In this document: piece by piece, positions 1 to 10,014 of the stretch
How positions within the stretch are numbered: the first letter of the stretch is position 1
Layout: each line of letters opens with the position of its first letter
DNA from: an uncultured SAR116 cluster alpha proteobacterium
GTDB taxonomy: Bacteria; Pseudomonadota; Alphaproteobacteria; Puniceispirillales; Marisalimonadaceae
Reading direction: 5' to 3'
DNA: 64,000 nt
Assembly: GCA_902528415.1 (NCBI GenBank)
Contig: CABZSR010000009.1
Span: 1 to 64,000, forward strand
Notes under the pieces: model-generated
The model's database searches: none
Told to the model about the DNA's origin: nothing
The model's input: only the letters and a program-made list of their open reading frames with translations
Made by a program: the position numbers and the translations under genes

Positions 1-165
1 ACAGACAGATTAGGTCATGATAAAAGATATGCTTTAAATAGCAGTAAAATTGAGAGTTTATGTGATTGGAAATCTAAAATATCAATTGATATGGGCTTAG
101 AAAAAACAATTGAATATTACTTAAATATTTATGACATAAATAACAATAAGGGCAGGAGTTTATGA
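1..165 (+). CDS. rfbB: dTDP-glucose 4,6-dehydratase, C-terminal end (5' truncated by window)
   Basis: Frame 1 reads TDRLGHDKRYALNSSKIESLCDWKSKISIDMGLEKTIEYYLN..., the typical RfbB C-terminus (DRxGHDxRYA); directly overlaps rfbA. Confidence 0.85.
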   Translation, partial: TDRLGHDKRYALNSSKIESLCDWKSKISIDMGLEKTIEYYLNIYDINNNKGRSL

Positions 166-1061
166 TGAGAAAAGGAATAATCTTAGCTGGTGGAGCAGGT
201 TCTAGATTATTGCCTTTAACATTTGCAGTAACTAAACAGTTACTACCTATATATGACAAACCTATGATTTATTATCCTTTATCTACTTTATTAGATTTAG
301 GTATAAATGATATACTTTTAATAAGTACAGAGGATGATAAAAGTCAATTTAAAAAACTATTAGGCGATGGAAGTAATTTTGGAATAAAATTATCATATGA
401 AACACAAAAAAGACCAAATGGCATAGCTGAGGGATTAATAATAGGAGAAAAGTTTTTATCTAATCATCCATGTGTTTTTATTTTGGGTGATAACTTATTT
501 GTAGGTTCTATGAGTCAATATAAATTTAGAAAGGAAATAGAAAACAAAAAAGGTGCTACAATTTTCACCTATAAAGTAAATGACCCTCAACGATATGGTA
601 TTGTAACATTAAATAAAAAAAGCAAGCCATTAAACATTACAGAAAAACCTAAACAGCCCACTTCTAACAATGCAATTACAGGAATTTATTTTTATGACAA
701 TAATGCTGTTCAAATTGCTAAGACTCTTAAACCTTCAAGTAGAAATGAACTAGAAATAACAGATATTAATCAAAACTATCTTAATAATAATCTCCTTAGG
801 GTAATGGTTTTAGATAATGATATAACTTGGCTTGATGCCGGCACAATAAGCTCTTTTTACGAAGCTTCAAATATGATCTCAGTAATAGAAAAAAGAACTG
901 GAAAAAAAATTGGTTGCTTAGAAGAATTAGCATATTTACAAAATAAAATTTCTTTAAAAGATTTAATCAAATCAAGAAATAGATATGGCTCAAGTGATTA
1001 TGGTTTTTATCTCCAAAAGATTATCGAAAATCACGTTAAACTTGGTCCGAAGATAGAATAA
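162..1061 (+). CDS. rfbA: glucose-1-phosphate thymidylyltransferase
   Basis: MMRKGIILAGGAGSRLLPLTFAVTKQLLPIYDKPMIYYPLSTL; TWLDAGT motif; follows rfbB. Confidence 0.95.
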   Translation: MMRKGIILAGGAGSRLLPLTFAVTKQLLPIYDKPMIYYPLSTLLDLGINDILLISTEDDKSQFKKLLGDGSNFGIKLSYETQKRPNGIAEGLIIGEKFLSNHPCVFILGDNLFVGSMSQYKFRKEIENKKGATIFTYKVNDPQRYGIVTLNKKSKPLNITEKPKQPTSNNAITGIYFYDNNAVQIAKTLKPSSRNELEITDINQNYLNNNLLRVMVLDNDITWLDAGTISSFYEASNMISVIEKRTGKKIGCLEELAYLQNKISLKDLIKSRNRYGSSDYGFYLQKIIENHVKLGPKIE

Positions 1062-1830
1062 AAAGAGGATCCCTATCAATTCTTGATATTACACTATCTA
1101 ATTTTTCAATAATTACAGATGAATGAAAACCACTAGCATGGATCATTTTGTTTTGATTTATAATTATTCCTATATGTCCGGGCCAATAAATGATATTACC
1201 TCTTATTAAAAGATTTAAACCACTTATTTTTTTTTTTACAATATAATTAGTATTTTTTTTAAAAAAATTATATTGATCTAAGCTATCTCTGGGTAAAAAA
1301 ATACCCTTAAAGGCTAGAGAAAGCTGAACTAAAGCTGAACAATCAACACCAAAACTATCTCTTCCACCCCATCTATACGGAACACCAATCATTGCTTCAG
1401 CATATTTAACCCAGTCATCAACGTAATTATCTTTATGTAAAATATGAAAAGACGAAATATAGCCAAATTTGAGGTTGGTATTATTATTTAATTCAATTTT
1501 TGCCCAATTATTATTTATATCTAAAACTTTAATTTTGGATCTTATAGGTAAATATATAATTAATTTAGATTTTAAATCTGGCTCTTGTAATACAAAAGTC
1601 CTTTGAGAGGAAACTATATGTGTAAAAGTTGAGGTGGTCCCCAAAGTTTTTTTCTTAGTCCAACCTTTATATTTATCACTCAAACAAGATCCAAATAGCC
1701 AATGACCGGAAACTAACTCGATTTGAAATTGTTCTCCATAAAGCATCTGCGAAGAAATTATCTCACTTTCTTTAGGTTTTTCTCTCATGAAAGTAGAAGA
1801 ATTTGTTACTTGCAATATATGTGTTTTCAC
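1036..1830 (-). CDS. SH3-like / NlpC/P60 family cell-wall peptidase
   Basis: C-terminal GVPYRWGGRDSFGVDCSALVQ...GHIGIII (NlpC/P60 Cys-His); N-terminal SH3b-like region. GTG start overlaps the upstream amidase stop. Confidence 0.88.
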   Translation of the reverse strand: MKTHILQVTNSSTFMREKPKESEIISSQMLYGEQFQIELVSGHWLFGSCLSDKYKGWTKKKTLGTTSTFTHIVSSQRTFVLQEPDLKSKLIIYLPIRSKIKVLDINNNWAKIELNNNTNLKFGYISSFHILHKDNYVDDWVKYAEAMIGVPYRWGGRDSFGVDCSALVQLSLAFKGIFLPRDSLDQYNFFKKNTNYIVKKKISGLNLLIRGNIIYWPGHIGIIINQNKMIHASGFHSSVIIEKLDSVISRIDRDPLFILSSDQV

Positions 1831-2243
1831 GAAATTTCTCTATCTTGGCACCATTTAATAACATCAAAATTGGGACAAGTTTTTTTTGTTTCAGTTACAT
1901 CTCTATGTCCTTTAATAATTGCGTTAGGATATTTTTTCTTCCAATTAATCAACACTTTTTCTAAGGACAAATATTGTTTTTTGGTAAAATTATTCTTACC
2001 AATTAAACACACTCCTAAACTTTTATTATTTTTTGAAAAAACGTGAGCACCTACCCAAAATTCGGGTCTACCGTTTTCAATATTACCATTTTTACATATG
2101 ATTTTATGATATCCAATGCCATCCCATCCAAAATTTAAATGCATTTTATGTATATCTATTGCGGTTAAATCATCAGATGTATCTGAACAATGAACAACAA
2201 TGAATTTTATTTTGTTTTGAAATAGAACTTTATTCTCTATCAT
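1827..2243 (-). CDS. N-acetylmuramoyl-L-alanine amidase, T7-lysozyme-like (amidase_2)
   Basis: FIVVHCSDT, GHRDVTETKKTCPNFDV: zinc-ligand His/His/Cys pattern of phage T7-lysozyme-type amidases. Confidence 0.88.
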   Translation of the reverse strand: MIENKVLFQNKIKFIVVHCSDTSDDLTAIDIHKMHLNFGWDGIGYHKIICKNGNIENGRPEFWVGAHVFSKNNKSLGVCLIGKNNFTKKQYLSLEKVLINWKKKYPNAIIKGHRDVTETKKTCPNFDVIKWCQDREIS

Positions 2244-3654
2244 AAAGATCCTCCAATCTTACTATATCGTCTTCACCAAAATATTTCCCTGTTTGAATTT
2301 CAATTATAATCAATTCATTTTTTTGAGAGTTCCCTATTGAATGTATTTTTCCTTTTTTTACATCTATTGAATTTCCTACTTCAGCATTAAATTTTTTTCC
2401 ATCCAAATGAATTGTTGCTATCCCAGACACTATAAACCAATGTTCATTTCGATGCTTATGATATTGCAAAGATAGTTTTTTGAATGGAAGGATATATAAT
2501 TTCTTTACTTTACACGCCTCACTATCTAGTAAAACATCAAAATAACCCCATGGTCTTTTTTCAGAAAATCTATTATTTAAAAAAATTTTATTTTTAATTT
2601 CGATTAAATCAACGATTTTTCTTAAATCCTCAGATCTATTTTTTTTAGAAATCAAAGTTGCATCTTTAGTATCTATAATCATCAAGTCCTTAATTCCAAT
2701 TGTGGCAACCATTCTATCTTTTGAGGTAAAAACATCATTTTGTCCATCAACCTCAACAAGATTATTATTTTTTATGTTATTATATTTTATAATTTTTAAA
2801 AGATTATCCCACGATCCAATGTCTTCCCACTGTATGTTTAACTGGATACACTTAATGTCATTTTCTTTCTCAATTACTGCATAATCTATAGATTGAGAAG
2901 GAATTTTATTAAAAGTATTTTCGTCAAAATTAATAAAATCTAAATTGTATGTAGAGAATTGAGAAGATATAGCCTTATCACAACTCTTAGAAATTTCAGA
3001 AGAATGGTTTGATATAGAGCTTATAACAAAACTTGCATTACTGACAAAAATCCCCGAATTCCACAAATAATTTTTAGAATTAAACATTTTCAAAGCAATA
3101 TTTTTTGACGGTTTTTCTGTAAAACTTAATACTTGTTCCACATTAAATTTTTTCTTATTTAATAATGAAAAGTTTTTTTTTTGGTTTTGGTTGAGTTTAA
3201 TATAACCATATTCCGAAGAAGGAGTAATGGGAACAATTCCAAAAACAAACCAATTATTAAAAAGTTTTAAAGTGTCTAAATACTCAGTGGCTCTGATAAG
3301 CTCTTCATCATTATTGATTAGATGATCAGAAGGTAGAACAAGTAAAGTGTCACTTTTTTTGGAATTTTTGGCTGCAATATAAATAGCTGCAGTAGTATTT
3401 TTACCAACTGGTTCCAAAAATACTTTGGCCCTAATTTTCATTTTATCAAGAGAATGCTTAACTTCAAACTCGTGATTTTTTGAAGCAACTATAATAGGAA
3501 GTCTACATCTCTTTAATTTATTTATCCTTTTTAAAGTTTTTTCAAATAATGTTTCTTCATTAAAAATTTTAAGAAATTGTTTTGGATATGATTTTCTACT
3601 AAGTGGCCAAAGGCGAACTCCTGCACCACCACAAATAATTACTGGTTGAATCAT
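2230..3654 (-). CDS. manC: mannose-1-phosphate guanylyltransferase / mannose-6-phosphate isomerase
   Basis: MIQPVIICGGAGVRLWPLSRKSYPKQFLKI; FTEKP; C-terminal cupin RPWGYFDVL...QYHKHRNEHWFIVSG. Confidence 0.93.
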   Translation of the reverse strand: MIQPVIICGGAGVRLWPLSRKSYPKQFLKIFNEETLFEKTLKRINKLKRCRLPIIVASKNHEFEVKHSLDKMKIRAKVFLEPVGKNTTAAIYIAAKNSKKSDTLLVLPSDHLINNDEELIRATEYLDTLKLFNNWFVFGIVPITPSSEYGYIKLNQNQKKNFSLLNKKKFNVEQVLSFTEKPSKNIALKMFNSKNYLWNSGIFVSNASFVISSISNHSSEISKSCDKAISSQFSTYNLDFINFDENTFNKIPSQSIDYAVIEKENDIKCIQLNIQWEDIGSWDNLLKIIKYNNIKNNNLVEVDGQNDVFTSKDRMVATIGIKDLMIIDTKDATLISKKNRSEDLRKIVDLIEIKNKIFLNNRFSEKRPWGYFDVLLDSEACKVKKLYILPFKKLSLQYHKHRNEHWFIVSGIATIHLDGKKFNAEVGNSIDVKKGKIHSIGNSQKNELIIIEIQTGKYFGEDDIVRLEDLYDRE

Positions 3655-3671
3655 TTTATTACCATATCAAA

Positions 3672-4000
3672 TTAATGTTCAAGATAGCTTGTAAAATTGG
3701 CTATTTCAATTAAAATATCATTAAGGATTTTTTTAAAAGATATCCACATCAACCCACCAGGAATTGAAAAAAGATCATACTTATTCCGAAAACGATACTT
3801 AAAACTGAGGAATTTCTGGGCTTATTCCAAATATTTGAAAACTAACCACCATAGAAGCTTCTCTTATTCCCCAACCAGCAATAAAAATAGGTAGAGATGA
3901 TAAGATGAATACTATTGACATAATGAACAAAATCATCAAAAAATCAAATGATTGAATAAATATTTTAAAAAGTTTGAAAAAATATTTTATTTTTAATACT
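3672..4000 (-). pseudogene. Remnant of lysylphosphatidylglycerol synthase TM-type (UPF0104) membrane protein, C-terminal part with at least two frameshifts
   Basis: Minus-strand translation: ...FDFLMILFIMSIVFILSSLPIFIAGWGIREASMVVSFQIFGISPEIPQF* then, shifted, SIVFGISMIF then, shifted, FSIPGGLMWISFKKILNDILIEIANFTSYLEH*. Compare VPISIGGWGVRES in the intact gene at 14006-14884. Confidence 0.75.
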
Positions 4001-4006
4001 TTATAA

Positions 4007-4810
4007 ATGAAAATGTCTTTAAAAAATAAAAATATTTTGATTACTGGAGCTACTGATGGATTAGGCTTTGAATTAGCTAAAATTTCAGCAAAAAATGCAA
4101 AAAATTTAATAGTTCATGGAAGAGATTTAAATAAACTTAAGAAATTAAAGTCTGAAATTAATTCAAACAATAGGATTAAGGTTATTGAATATGCTTCAGA
4201 TTTTTCGAATTTAAAAACTTTATCTAAGACTTTTGAAAAAGTTATAAGTAAGATTAGAACAATTGATTATGCTTTTTTCTGCCATGCATCAAACATACAT
4301 GGAACATATGAAATAACTGAAACTAAAAAATCAATAAATTTACTTAATTGTAATTTTATTTCCACATCGATAATGACAAAAATTCTTTTAGTTAAAATGA
4401 AGAAAAAAAATTATGGCTCTATTGCTTATATTTTATCTGGCACGTCTATTTTTCCTTTACCAAATTATTCATTGTATTCAGCCTCCAAGATGGGTCTTTA
4501 TGGACTAAGCCGATCAATTCAAATTGAAAATTTAAATAATGATGTTAAAATTAGTCTAGTATTTCCGGGAAAGTTAAATACTAATTTTGACAAAAAAACA
4601 TTTTACATAACTAATAACGCTTTAAATGATAAATCAAAATTTAGTGGGAAGGACCCTAATAAAGTTGCGAAAAAGATTTTTAATGATGTATTAAATGGAA
4701 AAGAATTCATCATCTTCTCAAGAATTCCTTTTTTGTTAGCTTCTATAAGTATGTTGTTTCCAATAATAATTAATAAAATAATATTTAAAAAATTTGTAAA
4801 TAAAACTTAA
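4007..4810 (+). CDS. SDR family short-chain dehydrogenase
   Basis: NILITGATDGLGFELAK (TGxxxGxG) and YSLYSASKMGL (YxxxK). Confidence 0.9.
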   Translation: MKMSLKNKNILITGATDGLGFELAKISAKNAKNLIVHGRDLNKLKKLKSEINSNNRIKVIEYASDFSNLKTLSKTFEKVISKIRTIDYAFFCHASNIHGTYEITETKKSINLLNCNFISTSIMTKILLVKMKKKNYGSIAYILSGTSIFPLPNYSLYSASKMGLYGLSRSIQIENLNNDVKISLVFPGKLNTNFDKKTFYITNNALNDKSKFSGKDPNKVAKKIFNDVLNGKEFIIFSRIPFLLASISMLFPIIINKIIFKKFVNKT

Positions 4811-4813
4811 TAA

Positions 4814-6226
4814 ATGCAAAAGAAGTCAATAATTATATTAGGTGCAGGTCCAACTGGTTTATCAACAGCATACTTAATGCGTGATGATTTGAAATGGAAT
4901 GTCACACTTTTAGAAAAATCAAAACAAGTAGGGGGATTATCTGGAAGCTTTAAATGGAATGATCATACTATTGATTTTGGTCCACACCGTTTATCTCCAA
5001 ATTTAAATAATATAATTACCTTAATTAAGAACTTACTGGGTTCTAAATTATTGGAAGATTTTAGCGATCATGGTGTACAAATTGATAACACAGTCTACAA
5101 ATTTCCAGTAAAAATTTCACAATGGCTAAATATAAAGTCTTTATTATGGATTTCAAAAGCTGTTTTTTCATTCTTGTTTTCTAATTTCACCGGTCTATTT
5201 TTACCAAAAAAAACTAATTTTTCTGACATTATGAAACAAAGATTTGGATCTTTTTTGTATAACCAAATTTTAAAAGATATGACAACAAAAGTTTGGATTA
5301 ATCCTCAAGCAATTGATCCTTCATTTGCAGATGAAAGGTTTTCATTAATAAAGCCAATTGAAATTTTAAAATCCTTAGTTAAAAAAAATTCTATTAGAAA
5401 TCCAAATAATTTTTATTATCCTGAGTTAGGTTATCAACAAATTTGGGATGAAATGAAAGTATCTTGTGATAAAAATGAGCAAGGCATTATTACTAGAGCT
5501 GAATTTTTAAAATGTCATATAAAAAATAATAAAATTGAAAAAATTTTTTGGAAAAATCATAAAAATAATAAAATCTTACTTTTAAATTCTGAAAACTCTA
5601 GAATTTTATCGACTATACCTATTTCTTTACTATGCAAAGGTATTGAAACAAATAATAAAAAAATTAAAGAGGTTAAATATTTATCTAGTAAAATTAAAAT
5701 TAGATCCATGATTTTATGTGCATTAGAATTTAATCAGAACAAAACGCTTCCACATAGAACAATGATATTTCCATCAAAAAAAATTATATTTAATCGTTTA
5801 TTTGAACAAAACTTGTATAGTAGAAAAACTGTTAAAAATAATAAATCAGTAATTGTAGCTGACATAACTTGCGATCCTAACGATAAAATATATAAAATGG
5901 ATGAAAAAAAAATAGCTAATCTTATCATTAAAGATCTGAAAGATTTAAAATATATAAACTTTGAAACTTATGTTAATTGTAAAATTATTCGAGTTCCTTT
6001 TGCATATATGGTACCAGATGTGGAGAGTAGAAATATTCTAAAAAGCATTGTTTCAAGTTTATCACAAATAGAAAACCTCGATCTCTTAGGAAGGTTTAGT
6101 ATTGGAGAATATGATAATAGTGACTACGCAATTCAAAATGCAATTAACTACTCAAGTTTTCTTAAGACTGACCAGTACATTTATAACCAATTTAGAATTA
6201 AACAAAAAAGAGAAATTGTAGGTTGA
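4814..6226 (+). CDS. FAD-dependent oxidoreductase (NAD(P)-binding Rossmann; amine-oxidase/protoporphyrinogen-oxidase/UGM-like)
   Basis: SIIILGAGPTGLSTAYLM...VTLLEKSKQVGGLSGSF: dinucleotide-binding fold; C-terminal LLGRFSIGEYDNSDYAIQNA. Confidence 0.82.
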   Translation: MQKKSIIILGAGPTGLSTAYLMRDDLKWNVTLLEKSKQVGGLSGSFKWNDHTIDFGPHRLSPNLNNIITLIKNLLGSKLLEDFSDHGVQIDNTVYKFPVKISQWLNIKSLLWISKAVFSFLFSNFTGLFLPKKTNFSDIMKQRFGSFLYNQILKDMTTKVWINPQAIDPSFADERFSLIKPIEILKSLVKKNSIRNPNNFYYPELGYQQIWDEMKVSCDKNEQGIITRAEFLKCHIKNNKIEKIFWKNHKNNKILLLNSENSRILSTIPISLLCKGIETNNKKIKEVKYLSSKIKIRSMILCALEFNQNKTLPHRTMIFPSKKIIFNRLFEQNLYSRKTVKNNKSVIVADITCDPNDKIYKMDEKKIANLIIKDLKDLKYINFETYVNCKIIRVPFAYMVPDVESRNILKSIVSSLSQIENLDLLGRFSIGEYDNSDYAIQNAINYSSFLKTDQYIYNQFRIKQKREIVG

Positions 6227-6234
6227 TATATGGA

Positions 6235-8178
6235 TTACTTGTTCAATTCAAAATTTAAAGTACTCACATATTTGTAATTAATTTTATTTAAAATTAAATA
6301 AACGTTTTCATTATTAAATAATCTGCACCTGTAAACATTATTTTTAGTTTTCAAATCTATTGTATAAGGAGGAATATCAACTCTACAAATGTCCACTTGT
6401 TTTCCATTTTTATTTTTGTAAGATATTAACGCTATCGTTTTGGAACTCATTCCTGCTAAAGTTTTTGCTGGTAGGACTGCACCATTACTAAAATTTTTTC
6501 TTCTAAAATTGACAATACCTTCTCTTCCATTAAAAACACCACTTGGAAAGTTAAGTTGAAAAAAGATATAGTCATTTTCGATCTTAAAATTTTTAATATT
6601 CTTATATTTTTCACTATTTATAACTATTGCTTCAGGAATTTTTGAAAATCTCTTAGGGATAGTTTTAATTGACTTATTATGTATATATCTTGAAAGATGA
6701 AATGGTATTATTGGATACAACTCTAGTTTACTATTGTGCCAAAATAATTCTGGATCTCCATATTTATGAGAATAAAGAATATAATCAAATTCTGGAACCA
6801 GCAAATTTTTATTAATATCAGGGATGAAATTACGTGACATAAAAGTTTTTTTCACATCACTACTATCCCATAATTTTTTTTGAATTGGACTCAAATGCGA
6901 TCCACTCCAAGCATAAAAAATATCTTTATATTTATTCCAAACACTTAAATTAGTAAAACTTAGAGAAAAAAGTGCTAAATAAAATATAGGCGTTATAAAT
7001 CTTTTATTTTTTTTGAAAAAGATTAAATGAGTTTCTATTATTAACATACACAAAATTAACTGAGGAATAATTCCATAATAACTTGGATAAACGGGATACG
7101 TTGGACTTTTGACTGGCCATAATTGAGAAATTAAAATAAAGCTAAAGACACTGCCTAATAAATATATCGGTTTTAAATTTATTTGCCTAGATTTGTAAAT
7201 CAAATAAAATACTAAAATATAAAATAAAATACCAAAATATATACTTTTAAGGCTAAAAACATTAGCCGGTAGAAGAAGAAAATATCCAAAATTAGTTAGG
7301 TTATGTATTCCACTTGGATTGGAAATACCAAAAATTATTGAACATGTATGAGCATCGTCTATAAAAATACCAGCAATTAATGGGGTAAGAACTATGATCA
7401 AAACGGATATACAGACAAAAATGAAATAATACTTTGTTAAATCTAAAAAAGATTGATAAATTGGTTGCACTTTTTTAAAACTAGGTTTTGACTTGAAAAA
7501 ATTGAAAATATTTTTTGAATTATTATTTAATTCAAGGGATATTATAAAAGCGAATGTGGCTAGTATAAAAAATGGATCAGAAAGATATCCTAAAATTATT
7601 ATAATACCAAATATTATTTTTCTAGTATAGGTGTTTATCTTTGTTTCTATTAGTAAAAAAAATATTGATAAAAATAACACTGCTATAACTTTTGGTCCTC
7701 TATAATGAAACTCAAAGATCATTAAAGTTGGATAAGAAATTAAAAAAAACATAACAATAAATAATGTTAAGATGAAAGATTTAGTTCTAATAAATGAAAC
7801 AAAAGAAATAAAAAAAGATGTTATTGACAAAATTATTAAAGAAAACCAATCGTAAAACGTTGGAGGTAAATATCCTAAAAAGGATAAATGAGCAGAAAAA
7901 GATTCGTAAAAATAACCTACATATCTGAATCTTCCTCGACCTCCATCAAGAAAATAACATTCAAAAAATGATTTAAAATTTTGATATATTCCTTCAAATA
8001 TCGACATATCTGGATATGTAAGAGAAACATAATTCAAATTTTGAATCATGATTTCTTTATGAAGAAAAGGCTCTCCTGTAAGTAAAAAATTTGAAAAATA
8101 AAAAAATAATAAATTTCCTAAAAAGAAAGCTAAAATTGGCATATATAATGATTTTGATATAGATAATACATTTGTCAT
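6235..8178 (-). CDS. large integral membrane protein, possible membrane glycosyltransferase or glycan assembly protein
   Basis: 647 aa, many hydrophobic helices, soluble C-terminal domain; no motif recognised. Confidence 0.6.
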   Translation of the reverse strand: MTNVLSISKSLYMPILAFFLGNLLFFYFSNFLLTGEPFLHKEIMIQNLNYVSLTYPDMSIFEGIYQNFKSFFECYFLDGGRGRFRYVGYFYESFSAHLSFLGYLPPTFYDWFSLIILSITSFFISFVSFIRTKSFILTLFIVMFFLISYPTLMIFEFHYRGPKVIAVLFLSIFFLLIETKINTYTRKIIFGIIIILGYLSDPFFILATFAFIISLELNNNSKNIFNFFKSKPSFKKVQPIYQSFLDLTKYYFIFVCISVLIIVLTPLIAGIFIDDAHTCSIIFGISNPSGIHNLTNFGYFLLLPANVFSLKSIYFGILFYILVFYLIYKSRQINLKPIYLLGSVFSFILISQLWPVKSPTYPVYPSYYGIIPQLILCMLIIETHLIFFKKNKRFITPIFYLALFSLSFTNLSVWNKYKDIFYAWSGSHLSPIQKKLWDSSDVKKTFMSRNFIPDINKNLLVPEFDYILYSHKYGDPELFWHNSKLELYPIIPFHLSRYIHNKSIKTIPKRFSKIPEAIVINSEKYKNIKNFKIENDYIFFQLNFPSGVFNGREGIVNFRRKNFSNGAVLPAKTLAGMSSKTIALISYKNKNGKQVDICRVDIPPYTIDLKTKNNVYRCRLFNNENVYLILNKINYKYVSTLNFELNK

Positions 8179-10005
8179 TTAATTCTCATTTAATAATTTT
8201 TTTGTCAAAAATCTTACAATGGACATGATTGAAAACTGAGGATTGATTCCAGTTGGTAAAGGTAAAATGCTTGCATCCAATACATACACATCCTTTATTC
8301 CCTTCACCTCACCATTCGGATTTAAAACACCATGGTTTTTTTTACTAGATATACAGCAACCACCAAATATATGAGAAATACCAAGAGGATAACTACTTGG
8401 GTTTAACGAAGATATGATACTTTCATCAAATTTATCATTTGAAAAAATAACATTTGGCGAACTTTCTATTTGTGGATAAATAATAGCATTTTTAATTTTT
8501 CTTAAAGATTTAATTAAATGAATAGTGGCCTTCCTTAATTTAATCATGTCAAATTTATTTGGAGAAAAATTTACTTTTAAAAGAGAGTTAGTAATACCAA
8601 AATTAATCTTGCCTATTGAACTAGATGGTATAGAAATTGCCCAAGTTGATAAATAATTTAAATTTATATTTTTAATATCATTTGGCATGACATTTAATCT
8701 TGCAACACTGAGTTCAATTGGTAAAGATTGAGTTGAAAATTTAATGTCATTATATAAAGCTTCAACACCCATTGGGGGGCCTTCAATTTCCTCCTTTTTT
8801 TGTTTATATTCTACTGCAATAGAACTACTTATATTACAACTAAACCCTTTACCTAAATATTTATTCTTGAACCCTGATTTCTTAAGTATTTTAGCGGTTT
8901 CTATAACACCACAAGATAAGATTAGTTTTTTGCAGTTAATTTTTTTTGCGTTAGGACCTTTTATAACTTTAAGTGAAATTAAATTATTTTCTTTTTTAAA
9001 TGAAATAAGTTTTGTTTTTAAAAGTATTTTCCCATCATGCTTTTGAAAATGAGAAATTAATGTTCTATCTACTGAGGACTTTCCTCCAGTTCTACAACCA
9101 ATAAGACAATTTTCAGAACCTTTACACCCATTTTCAGACCTATCCATAGCATTAAGTTTAAATCCACTTTTTTCTAAAACTTTCCATAACATTGTATTTT
9201 TATAGATAGCATCATTTCCTTTTGAAAAATTTATAATCTTTAAAATTTCATTGCCACTCTGTAGTATTTTTTTAAAATTTAAAAACTTATTTATTCCTAA
9301 ATCTAATTTGCACCATTGATCCCAAACTTTTTTTTGAAATGGATGTATTATAGACCCACTAATTAATGTTGACCCCCCTAAAACACGGCCCTGTATAATT
9401 GGAATAATTGAGCTACCATAACAAACCTGCATACCAAAATTTCGCCAAAGTGACCTTAATGACTCAAAAGTATTAACTTCAACTTTGTTTGGATTAAAAT
9501 TTTCACCTTCTTCAATAAGAAGTGTTTTTTTCCCGTTTTCCGCCAGTGTAAAAGCAGCTGTTGAACCACCTGCACCAGAACCAACAACAATAAAATCATA
9601 AACATCATTAGTATGATTAAAATCTATAAAATGAAAAAAATCATTTTTTAGATTTAATTTTTTTGATAGTTGATTTTTACTATTTAATATATTTCCAAGT
9701 GATGATACGGACTTTAAACTTAATTTAAATAAAGAAAAATTTCTAAACACATTTTTTTTTACCCAATCATTTTTTTTGTCATCTGAAAGTTGTACAAATA
9801 ATTTTAGATTTGTTAAAAAGGAAAATATATTTATTAGTAAAACACTAAATGCATGTCCCAAAATAATTAAAAAAGGTGCTTCTGAATAAAAAATATTAAT
9901 TCTTTTTTTTAAGATATTTAATTCTAAGGTTTCAACTTTAAATGCTGAGTAAGTTAATACAAGCAACCTTTCTAAAAAAAAAATTAAGAATTTTCTAAAC
10001 ATCAT
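8179..10005 (-). CDS. GMC-family FAD oxidoreductase
   Basis: DFIVVGSGAGGSTAAFTLAENGKKTLLIEEG; GRVLGGSTLISGS; C-terminal VLDASILPLPTGINPQFSIMSI. Confidence 0.88.
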   Translation of the reverse strand: MMFRKFLIFFLERLLVLTYSAFKVETLELNILKKRINIFYSEAPFLIILGHAFSVLLINIFSFLTNLKLFVQLSDDKKNDWVKKNVFRNFSLFKLSLKSVSSLGNILNSKNQLSKKLNLKNDFFHFIDFNHTNDVYDFIVVGSGAGGSTAAFTLAENGKKTLLIEEGENFNPNKVEVNTFESLRSLWRNFGMQVCYGSSIIPIIQGRVLGGSTLISGSIIHPFQKKVWDQWCKLDLGINKFLNFKKILQSGNEILKIINFSKGNDAIYKNTMLWKVLEKSGFKLNAMDRSENGCKGSENCLIGCRTGGKSSVDRTLISHFQKHDGKILLKTKLISFKKENNLISLKVIKGPNAKKINCKKLILSCGVIETAKILKKSGFKNKYLGKGFSCNISSSIAVEYKQKKEEIEGPPMGVEALYNDIKFSTQSLPIELSVARLNVMPNDIKNINLNYLSTWAISIPSSSIGKINFGITNSLLKVNFSPNKFDMIKLRKATIHLIKSLRKIKNAIIYPQIESSPNVIFSNDKFDESIISSLNPSSYPLGISHIFGGCCISSKKNHGVLNPNGEVKGIKDVYVLDASILPLPTGINPQFSIMSIVRFLTKKLLNEN

Positions 10006-10014
10006 CGATTGTAT

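Noticed and set aside
74-259. Short antisense ORFs in the track (e.g. 74-259, 1723-2046, 2702-2884, 8744-9046, 19810-20064, 46280-46549, 57349-57687)
   Set aside because: All lie antisense within strongly supported genes and show no family motifs; treated as chance ORFs.
3697-3894. 65-aa + strand ORF between manC and the SDR gene
   Set aside because: It is antisense to the frameshifted UPF0104 remnant; the coding signal is on the minus strand.
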